Assembly: GCF_963662255.1 (NCBI RefSeq)
Contig: NC_085050.1
Location: forward strand, 21,810,131-21,874,130
Length of the DNA: 64,000 nucleotides
Origin: Cinclus cinclus
Lineage: Eukaryota; Chordata; Aves; Passeriformes; Cinclidae
Direction of reading: 5' to 3'
Both the position numbers and the translations under genes were made by a program. Shown here in pieces: positions 27,090 through 36,075 of this stretch. Numbering within the stretch: position 1 is the stretch's first letter; every line of letters starts with the position of its first letter. The notes beneath the pieces are model-generated. The model was given only the letters and a program-made list of their open reading frames with translations. It was not told the DNA's origin and ran no database searches.

Positions 27090-28429
27090 CTCTTCCAGCC
27101 CTTCAGACTAGCACTCTAACTACCCTGAGGTCCTTGACAAAGACAAATTCCTCATCTCCTGCATCACCCTGGAGCACAGGCATCTCCTTTGCTTGTGCAT
27201 TGACTGTGTTCTGTTCTGCTCTATTTGCTGTCACCATGACAGGGCTCTGATGGCTCAGCAAATGCATGCAGCATTTCTTCCTGCTGCAAAATACTTTACT
27301 GATGCAGGATGGTTTAAAAAAACTATTCTTCTGGTCTGTCGTGAAATACTAAATTGTGTTTAATGCACAGTCATGAATTTTGCATATTGGTGGGGTTTTT
27401 TTCTCTCCCACATTTTTACTATTTGTAAGAAATGTCACTTAGTGGATTAGTTCAGTTGGAAGGTCTCATTTTAGCTAAGACTCAAAAAAAAAAAAAATCC
27501 ACAACAATGAGTACATGCAATTACATGACTACTAAAAATTCAGGTATACAAGAGCAACTTTGTATTGGACATAACTTGATGTTATCCACAACAGATTATT
27601 CCAGCACTTCCAGGGTATGAAAAGGCATACATACCAATCACTACAATCTTTTGAGTAATCTCTGTTTCAACATCCATGTGCTATAATGACAAACAACAGT
27701 ATTTGACTCTAAATTGCTTGTTTCTGAATCCTATATAATTTTTTTTCTACTGACAATGGAGAAGCCCCAGCTGCAATTTGATAACTGAGTCACACTTCAA
27801 AAATGCTTCCTCTTTAGATTTTGAAACCCATTTATCTTAATGGTTTGATTATAGTAGGATCACATTGTCACAAATCACAAAAGACAAATATTTTTATCAG
27901 GAAGCTTTAAATACATTCTAAAAAGTCCAACTAAGTATGGATTAAAGCTGATTTTTGAAATTTCCATTTGCAAGATTTTCATTTCTAAAATAAAAATCTT
28001 TATGAAAGAGTGATACCTGCAAAAAAATGCAGTGGAAAAAATGCTAGGAAGTGCAGGTATGCTCCTATAACTTTACAGTTTCTAGACTGATGTTGTCCAA
28101 AAAGACCTAAATCTTATTCCAAAATACTATTGTGCTAACCATGTAAAGGTAACTTTTGGTTCCTGAAACAGCTTCCAGCTGGGCACACAAGAGCATGCAT
28201 TATTTTCATTTTATTAGTTAATCTCATAATTTTGGTTAATTCTCATAAATAAAATTATGGGATAACAGCAAGACAAGTTACTAGTATTTATACTGCTATA
28301 ATGAACTGAATGCATGGACTAAAGATGTGGAAGCTGTCTCTTTGTAGTTTTATATACTGAAAGATTATTACAGTTATCTAGAACTGTAAGTTATTTTAGA
28401 CTGTATACTAAAATAACTTCAGAGGCAGA

Positions 28430-28837
28430 ATGAAAACTTTGTGTTGTACTGCATACTCTAAGGTGTACTTCTGCACATACTTCCGAGGTGTTACTGCATG
28501 TTGCTTTATTGTAGTCTCTAGAGCTAGAGTATCTCTAGCAAAGTCACCTGGCGATTCCCAGTATCAGTATCCAAAGATAAAAGAAGAATCAAAACAGAAG
28601 TTTTCAGAAGTTTGTATAAGAAATCATTACTGTGAACCATGTGGTCTTCAGCTAAACAAATTCCTGAAGTTGCCTGATTCCCGAAGTTCTGATTTATCTG
28701 CTGTAACTGCTGCTGAAGCTTGTAAATACTCTCTGCAAATACAATATTCTGAAGACATTTGGAGAAAACCAGGCCAAATATATGTGATTTGTGATGTTTA
28801 CACTTTAGTTATTTCTTCAAAGACTGAAATACAGTGA
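28430..28837 (+). other. Unassigned 135-codon open frame
   Basis: This is one of the longest uninterrupted frames outside repeats. The predicted product has a cysteine-rich start and a mixed polar remainder, with no motif, signal peptide or domain I can name. The surrounding sequence has the same base composition. By length alone it is compatible with chance in this window, so I do not call it a gene. Confidence 0.12.
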
Positions 28838-29269
28838 GGAAACTTAAAGTGTTCTTAAAGATGATAGGCAGCAAGAAGCAGGTAATAATCAATGGAGTCA
28901 CATGGCAACCAAAGCACCTGATTAAGAGTTATTTCTGCCATTCTTAAGAGCCAGGTATAAATCAGGAGATCTGGTTTCTAAATATTTATATCAAATATTA
29001 CAGTAAGCACAGAATACATAGTAAACAAGAATAATCATCTTCCTTCCAGCTAAGTTTTCAGATATTCCTTTAACTCTGTGACAGTTGAGACCTGAGAAAA
29101 TATTTATATAATTATCCACATCCTTTGTATCACAAAAAAAATTGCCAACGTTCAATTCAGACTTTCCAACTGTCATGAGATTTATTATAATCACAGTAAA
29201 TGCAGAAAAACATTACTAGTCCATGTGTTTTATCCATGACAGTTCAGTCCCTTTATTTGATAGGACAGC

Positions 29270-29293
29270 ATTATTATTATTATTATTATTATT
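29270..29293 (+). repeat. (ATT)8 microsatellite
   Basis: Eight perfect ATT units. Likely length-polymorphic. Confidence 0.95.
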
Positions 29294-30199
29294 CAACTGA
29301 AATATGTAATTGCTAACTTATAACTAAAAGAGCACAGTTTAATAATATATTTATTTTGTGTTATGTCTAAGGCCTGTAAGGATATATGAATTCAATTGAA
29401 TTTTCCCATATTAACAGGAATAACAATTAGAGACATAGAAGTTGCCAGTGCATCATAAAATGAGACTTTTTTTGGAGGGTGATGCACATTTAATATTATG
29501 ATGGAGGAGCAGTGCATGGCTTATATTACTATTCCTTCCAGAGAAGAACTTCAAGGATGGTATAAACAAAGACAAAAATTTACAGAATCTTCTTATTTTT
29601 AAATTGGCCTTCAAAACTTGTTCATATTTGTATTTCAGTTTATCCAATACTTTTATGACACAAGATAAACGGAGGTGGCTAAAACTAAATTTCTCCAATC
29701 TGAGGAAAGTGCTCTAGCTTTAGGGCTATTGTGTAAAAAGCAAGTACAGTGACCATTTCCAGATAGCAGTAGCTTCTAATCAACTCCTGAAAGCTGAACT
29801 GGATGGGTGCCATACTGCAGCTTTTCCATGGGCTTGATTCAGGGTGGAAAGCACAGACCTATGGTAAATGATGAAATGTCACTGACATCCTGTTCTTGCC
29901 TTTACCCAAATTTCCCCTTTGTCCAAATCTAGCGGTCCTCTCACTCAGAGTTCTGACTTTTAGGATCACTTTACTGTTCAGCCTAAAGCATTACCTTAGG
30001 AGTCTGAGCACAGCACCTTCACTCCAGGGTCTGGACATAAGTAGCCAGAGGCCTAAAATCTCTAAATTACCTTTACCCAGACCCTCCTGAAACAGAACAA
30101 GATCTGCAATTACCATTTCATATAAAAAATTAATAAAAGTCTGCACTGTAAAAGTTGCCTCCTAAGCATTCAACCAGACCTCTAGGCAATATACTTTTT

Positions 30200-31405
30200 C
30201 CATGGCATTCTTTTCAGCTCTTTGGTCATTACTACAGGAAGGAAGGATAATCTCCCTCAACCTGCTGGCAATGCTCTCAATGCTTTTCCTAAGACAGTCC
30301 AGGAGGCCGTTGACTGTTTTTACCACTGGAACGCATGGCTAATTAATGTCATTTATTGACCAGGATTTCCAGGTCCTATTCTTCAAAGGTTCTTCCCATC
30401 CAGCTGGTCCCCAACATGCATTGCTGACTGGGCTTATTCTTCTCCTTGTGCAGGACTTGGTATTCCCTTTTGTGGAACGTCAGGACGCCCCTGTTAGTCC
30501 ATTTTTCCAACCTACTGCAATCTATCTGAATAACTGAACATAGATCTATCTGGTCTATTAACCACTCCTCCCAGTTTGCATCACCTCAAAACTTATTGAA
30601 GGTGCACTCTGACCCACCATCCAAAAAATTAATGAAGATATTAAACAGTATAGGAGCCCTTGGGTACCACAAGTGACTAGTCTTCAACTGCATTTCATTG
30701 CCACTGAAATTTAACCACCTTTCAATCTACTTGAATATCTGTATAGCTGGTTGATAGTTCCTGAGCTTGTCTGTGAGGATGTAAGGTATTGGAAAGCCTT
30801 GCTAAGGTCAAAAATAATACTACACTCCATCCTCCAATCGAGTCATCTCCTCATAGAAGGATGACATTTGCTGTCTTCCTACCCTCAAAAACTTCTTCCA
30901 GGTACTGCGACCTTTCACACCTAACCAAGCACAGCCTCTCAGTGAGGTTGGTCAGCTCCCTCTGCACTAGTTAGTCCCTCAGACTTAAATACACTCAATG
31001 TGTCTACATATTCTCTAACCCGGTCCTCTTCCACTGAAGGTAAGTCTATCTTGCTCTAGATTTCCCCACCAGTCTCCGGGATGTGGGATTCCCAAAGGCA
31101 AAAATGTTGAGTACCCCAGCCCTGTCCATATTCTTTGTCACCATGACCTCAGATACATTCAGCAGCAGGCCTACACATTCCCTGATATTCATTCTGCTGC
31201 TGATAAACCAGTAGAAGCCATTCTTGTTGCCCTTCCTGTCCCTTGCCACATTCAACTTCACATGGCTTTGGCTTTCCTAACCCTGTCCCCACACATGCTT
31301 GGACAGTGTCTTCATGCTCCTCCCAGGCCATATATCTGTGCTGCCACCTCTTGTATGCTTCCTTTTTAATGTCAATTTTAAAGGCCTCCTTATAAATATA
31401 CATAC
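30200..31405 (-). mobile_element. CR1 LINE fragment, central and 3' part of ORF2
   Basis: The plus strand shows antisense CR1 landmarks in order: 'cctcaacctgctggcaatgc' (30256), 'ccaggatttccaggtcct' (30360), 'cactcctcccagtttg' (30564), 'ggtgcactctgaccca' (30600), 'aatgaagatattaaacagt' (30630), 'cctgagcttgtctgtgagga' (30761), 'gatgacatttgctgtcttcc' (30860) and 'ccattcttgttgccctt' (31217). It lacks the 3' UTR and the endonuclease half. An internal deletion at about 30860 joins two segments that are normally a few hundred bases apart. It is old and inactive. Confidence 0.9.
30560..31261 (-). pseudogene. CR1 ORF2 remnant (linker plus part of reverse transcriptase)
   Basis: The best-preserved part is the minus frame 31046-31261. 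It reads the segment between endonuclease and reverse transcriptase, with recognisable words such as GNKNGFYWFISSR and ECVGLLLN, followed by MDRAGVLN. The palm motif that should carry the catalytic Asp pair falls at about 30572-30595, where a one-base loss shifts the frame. The fingers region is missing because of the deletion near 30860. The protein cannot be functional. Confidence 0.8.
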
Positions 31406-31805
31406 GTAGGATGGATTTTAAAAAATTACTTTATTTACAATTATGTGTGTGTATGGTTTCAGCGCTACAAGAAGACTCCCAACATTAATCAACCCAGAAG
31501 AGATAACCCATATATTAAATGCATCCTTTTTATGCTCCTGTAGCAGGATTCAACCACTAACATCAAATTAATCATGTTCTGAGGTGAAGCAATTATGCAG
31601 TTCCCTGCGTAATCAATAATCAGTGCAATCATTTACAACCCTAACTTCAGAGGTAGTCCTGATTTCCCTAGGAAGAAAAACCGCACAGCTAAAACTAGCA
31701 TGACTCATATGCCAGGGCAATCACTTCCATCATCAGAATTACTGGTTGTCTCACTGAGATTATATGACTACATAAATGTTTGAGTAGCTGGATGACGTCA
31801 TCATG
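31406..31805. other. Spacer between two head-to-head CR1 copies
   Basis: About 400 bp of AT-rich sequence with no recognised repeat. It ends in a perfect CRE palindrome at 31791-31802. It may be the original host DNA into which both copies inserted. Confidence 0.5.
31791..31802. promoter_or_regulatory. Perfect CRE/ATF palindrome
   Basis: gatgacgtcatc is a 12-bp palindrome containing the full CREB/ATF site TGACGTCA (31793-31800). It lies a few bases before the CR1 plus-strand copy begins. CpG-containing full sites are uncommon in CpG-poor sequence; binding is not shown. Confidence 0.35.
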
Positions 31806-33143
31806 AGACCTCTATGATTTTTGAATGGTCTTTGGAATCCAAAGAGATCCCCATCGACTGGAAGCTGCTTGTCCCAATTTACAAGAAGGTCAAGAAGAAT
31901 GCTCCTGGAAACTACAGGCCTGTCAGTCTCACCTCAGGGCCAGGCAAAGTTACAGAGAAAATTATTCTAGAAGTTACTGGAAAACATCTAAAGGACAATG
32001 CAGTCATTGATCACAGCCAGCACAACTTCACAAGGGCAAAGTCCATCATAATCAACCTAATTTGCTTTCCCAACAAGCTGATCAAAGGAAGCCAGTAACC
32101 TGTTGAGATTTCAGTAAAACTTTTGAATACTTACAGTATTCTTCCGAACAAAATGTCCAGCGCACAGCTGGATAAATGCAGCGTGCAATGGGTGAGCAAC
32201 TGACTCATGGGGTAGGCTCAAAGTGTTTTAGTAAAAGAAGTTGCATTAGGCTGGTCTCACCATTCTCCAATTTAGGGCCAGTATTCTTCAATGTCTTCAT
32301 AAATTACTTATATGATTGACCAAAAAGCATGCCGAGTAAGTTTGCTTACAACAGATATTTGGAAGGAGCTGTTGACTCCGTGGAAAGCAGAGAGGTCCTG
32401 TAGAAAGATCCTGACAAATCAGAGGGTTGGGCAATCACCAACCATATGAAGTTTAACAAGTGCATATGCTAAATTCTGCGCCTGGAATAAGGCAACCATG
32501 TTGTACATATTGACTAGGGAGTGGGAGGCTGGAGAACAGCCTAGCAGCAAGAGACCTGGAGGTTCTGGTCAATGGAAAGTTGAACCTGAGTCAGTAGCAC
32601 CCTGGCAGCCAGGAGGGCCAACCCTGTCCTGGGGTGCATCAGGGACATCATGGCCAGCCAGGGAAGGGAGGGGACTGTCCTGCTCTGCACTGGGGCAGCC
32701 TCATCTTGAATATTGTGTGCAGTTTTGGGAACCACAGTGTAAAAAGGTTGCTTGATTTATTCAACATGGAGCAGGGGAAGGGGACATCTCATTGCAGTAT
32801 ACAGCTTCCTTACAAGGGGAAGCAGAGGGGCAGGCACTGATCTCTTCTCCCTGGTGACTAGTGACAAGACCCAAAGGAACAGCATGAACCTGCATCAGGG
32901 AAGCTTTAGAGGCTTTAGGCTGGAAACCTTCAGGAGAAGGCTTCTCCCATAAAGGTTGGTCAGACACTGGAACAGCTCCCCAGGAAGCAGCCACAGCACC
33001 AAACCTGCCAAAGTACAAGAAGCATTTAGACAATGCTCTCAAGCACATGATCTGATTGTTAAGGCTGTCCTGTCCAGAGCCAGGAGTTGGACTGATGATT
33101 CTTGCTGGTCCTTTCCAACCCAGGATATTCTAAGATTCTATGA
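31806..33143 (+). mobile_element. CR1 LINE, 5'-truncated copy from reverse transcriptase to 3' terminus
   Basis: About 1.3 kb of plus-strand CR1. It starts in ORF2 just before the reverse-transcriptase fingers ('ctggaaactacaggcctgtc' at 31904), continues through the palm ('agtaagtttgc', 32335), the C-terminal LEYCVQFW segment (about 32708) and the 3' UTR, and ends with 'ctttccaacccaggatattc' and 'taagattctatga' (33112-33143). The true CR1 3' end is present. Numerous stops and frame changes show an old inactive insertion, of a different subfamily from the minus copy at 30200. Confidence 0.93.
31814..32755 (+). pseudogene. CR1 ORF2 reverse-transcriptase remnant
   Basis: The 94-codon frame 31814-32098 carries the fingers motif GNYRPVSLTS followed by GKVTEKIILEV, typical of CR1-clade reverse transcriptase. 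Later pieces appear in other frames: GPVFFNVFINYLYD near 32276, then SKFAYNRYLEGAVD near 32335, where the usual Asp-Asp catalytic pair of FADD is replaced by Tyr-Asn (codons 32347-32352). The C-terminal HLEYCVQFWEPQ lies at about 32700-32740 (frame 32498-32755). Frame breaks between the pieces and loss of the metal-binding aspartates make the enzyme dead. Confidence 0.85.
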
Positions 33144-33444
33144 GTACATACAAAAGAATAACCCCTACAGTATCTAAAAGGTGCAAATCCAGTGGTTTTC
33201 AGAGGAGGGTTCTGCACTTGTGATGATTTTTCCCTACTCATTTTAGGCAATATCTGCTTAGCACTATTCTAAAACATTCACAAATGTTATCTTGTCGAAG
33301 CAGCTATCGCATCAACAACAGTTGTAATAAGTCTGTTTATATATCCACAGAGAGTTCCCAGAGGGATCTCTAAGAAACATTTTCCCCAGACTTTGGTTCA
33401 TATCAGCTCTAGTTTGGTCCGTTTCTTCAGATATTTACCTATTA
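33144..33444. other. Short spacer between CR1 copies
   Basis: About 300 bp with no recognised feature; possibly diverged flank of the next CR1 copy. Confidence 0.4.
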
Positions 33445-33955
33445 AGTTTTAACTGCCTCCAAGGAGGAAGGTTCTATGCGGAGCCTCTCTGAGAAACACA
33501 TGCCCCTCTGGGAAACATGTTCCTACATTTGATCTCTCTCATGGTAAAATATATATTTGATATTTCATTGGATTTTCTGTTATTGTACCTTGTGTCCTCT
33601 TATTTCTATTTAGAGTGCACAAATTAGGGTCCAGATTCACCTTCTCTCTAGCCTTCCATTAGGCAGCTGATAACAGCAGTAAGATCCCTGTTCAACTTTC
33701 TTATGACTGAACAAACCCATCTCTCCTGCACATTATACACTCCATTCATTTTAGTGCCATCTGTTAGATTTGCTGCACTACATTAACATCTTCCTCACAC
33801 TGGGAATCTAAACCAGTAATTTAGGTGCAGCTTCACAACTCATGAGTCAGAGGGCTGAATCACTTTTCACCCTGCTAGTTACCCTATACTCATGTGACAC
33901 TTTAGCTAGGCACGTTTGCCTAAGCAGCTCTGGACTGGGTCTACCTGCTTCATAT
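33445..33955 (-). mobile_element. Highly diverged CR1 LINE fragment
   Basis: The antisense CR1 landmarks are weak but in the right order: 'gcctccaaggaggaaggttc' (33455), 'ctctgggaaacatgttcc' (33506), 'ctctcatggtaaaa' (33535), 'accttgtgtcctctt' (33588), 'gcagctgataacagcagtaa' (33663), 'aggtgcagcttcacaactca' (33823) and 'ctgctagttaccc' (33873). This corresponds to the 3' UTR and end of ORF2. Divergence is clearly higher than in the neighbouring copies, so it is probably the oldest insertion here. It contains a small internal duplication near 33483-33522. Confidence 0.65.
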
Positions 33956-35329
33956 ATTCTTAAACACACTCGCCTCTCTCCACTTTAGATGGAAGACCAA
34001 CAGGCTAAAAAGCTAGAGCTGTAACCTTAACTTCCCTTTTCTGAGGACAGAAGGACTATTTGTTTTGTTTATTGTTGATGGAGTAGACGTTTTATGTCTT
34101 TTAATTCTGTAATTGCTCTAGAGCAATGAGGCTGTTCAGACTCATGCCACAATCTGGACTACTTTCCAGTTCTAAATATCTAAACTACCAACTCTTTTTT
34201 CTTAGTTTACTTTCATTACATAGTATTTTCTTCTATTGGCAATGGGCTGCAGAATACACAGAATAGTCATAATGGCAAACACCCTATAAATCACAAGTCA
34301 TATGGATTGCCAAATGATGAAATTGTAAATTAATTTGCTTTTCTTGGCAAAAATTTAGCTGAAGAGTAGCTAATGCTACTGTTTTGGTAATAAAAATTGT
34401 GGAAGAATAATAATTTATCATAAAAGACATTTTTTAGAAGTTGGAGTCAGAAGACTTCATTTTGTGGAAAATCCACACAGCAGAAGACATAGATGAGAAT
34501 GGGCATGTTCAATTCAATTTATAGTCCAGTATGAGATGGAGCAACTGAGACACAAATATAAAGTATGCCTCACACAAATAACCTAACCTTTATCTTTGCT
34601 TAAATTAAAGTTGAAGGTTTCTTTGGATGGAATGGTGGTTTAATTTTAAAATTTTGATCAGGTCATCGCCAACTTTCTTTCACAGACTCTCCTGAAATCT
34701 CTCAGACTCCATAGAAGACAATCATGTGCAAAAGGTTCAAGAGAGACCTCCTGGAAAGCCACCTCCCAGTGGATTGTAAATTCTTCACCTCTTGCCTCAG
34801 TGCATCCACCCCACCCAACTTATTTTTTAAAGTCTCAGTAAAACACTATATGACTTGATCAGAAATATAACTATCACCTGAAATAGAAAAATGCCACTTC
34901 TGAAATACAGATTGGATAGTAGTGGTTGAACTTGAAAGATCTCAAGCACTGTTTCACTCTTCTGGAGTACCTTGCTTTAAAAAAACGTATTGGTAAAAAA
35001 AAGCAGCAGTATGATGTGTCAGTAACTAGAATGGGATACACTGGAATATATAAATAACTCTCACATAGTAGTCACTTCCATTATTTTAAAGTAGAAAGAA
35101 ACTAGGCCCTCAGGTAGCTTTTATCCTATAGAAATAAAAGCTACTGAGGGCGGAGATATTTTGTCCCTTGTCCAACACAGCCCATGGTGAAATACTAGAT
35201 AAAATTACAGTATTACACCTGGAGGGGGGACAGGAAAAAGTGCTGGAGGCCAGACACATGATCCTGACTTTTATCCCTGTTTCTCCCCTCAATCAGTTAC
35301 TGCCATAAAGCAATCTGACTCCTGAACTG
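33956..35329. other. Unique non-coding DNA
   Basis: Mostly AT-rich with no gene or repeat family recognised. It contains the long hairpin at 35106-35151. Confidence 0.55.
35106..35151. repeat. 18-bp-stem hairpin with 9-base loop
   Basis: The left arm (35106-35124) begins gccctcaggtagc. The right arm (35134-35151) ends gctactgagggc. They pair over 18 bp with a single bulged G on the left, around the loop cctatagaa. Flanking bases do not extend the stem. The total of 46 nt is shorter than a usual pre-miRNA. It may be a cruciform-forming inverted repeat, a relic of a small palindromic element, or an RNA hairpin if transcribed. Confidence 0.8.
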
Positions 35330-36075
35330 CTCTTACACTCAACAGGCACAGAGAGTTGCTGTTATGGACCAGTCCCGATGTCCTGCACTTCAAGTGACCG
35401 CAGGCTTGTCACTCACTGCCTGCCAGCACCTCACACCTGCACAGCTGGGCTTTCCACCACCTCCAGCTCCAGCAGACCTCCACACCAGGTAACTGATGTG
35501 CTGGGGACCACTTTCTTGTAAAAGATGGAAGACAGTGGCAAATCCCCTTCATTCTCTCCAAAATTTACTGCTGTTGGACTGGGGCCTTCCCTGCCCTCCA
35601 GAGTGAGAGGGTTCAGTCCCATCTCTCCACTGCCCAGTGCTCCAGTGACCATCTGCAGGGCTCTTCATGGGAGGATGATGTTTTTCTCCAGCCAGGGCAG
35701 GCACCCTGCCCTTGTATCTCATGTAACTTTAAATGGACATCACCTGCAGGGAGGAGGAAAGATAGGGAACACTGCCTCCTCTCACTGCCTCCAGGTCTGT
35801 CTCCACAACATGTTCCTTGTGCTGCCCAGTGTAAAATACAGCCATGGCCTTTAGAAAGATGGCCAGGAATGAAGGAGTAGAAATTCCCTCCGGCCAAGGA
35901 ACTGCTACAGCCACTATAGTGTTGCATGTAAAAAGGCACTTTCCTCACTCAAAAAAATTATCCATTCTGCTTTGGGAAGAAAGTGGAGAGAGGGTATTTC
36001 TGTCTTTACAAGAGTTTCTGGCTCCACTTTTTAGTCCTGGTAGAATCCTGGTGATACCAGCTCAGCAACTGTGTA
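35330..36075. other. GC-richer unique block of unknown nature
   Basis: This is the most GC-rich non-CR1 block of the window. Overlapping frames run in both directions: 109 codons plus at 35525-35854, 111 minus at 35613-35948, 79 plus at 35844-36083. It also has a donor-like motif caccag|gtaact near 35489. None of the predicted products resembles a known family. It could be a lncRNA exon cluster, an unrecognised old repeat such as a solo LTR, or simply a local composition change. Confidence 0.3.

Larger units (their letters stand above)
20410..30199. other. Unique AT-rich non-coding DNA
   Basis: No gene or mobile element was recognised. Noted within: a 13-bp direct repeat gtaataacatgcc at 21982-21994 and 22002-22014, the serine-rich frame at 22451, a perfect hairpin at 23248, a G-rich run near 26402-26430, a hairpin at 27068, a 135-codon frame at 28430 and an ATT microsatellite at 29270. 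Confidence 0.55.

Noticed and set aside
32498..33250. Several overlapping 60-95 codon frames on both strands
   Set aside because: They are alternative readings of the CR1 ORF2 end and 3' UTR, apart from the LEYCVQFW piece already assigned to ORF2.
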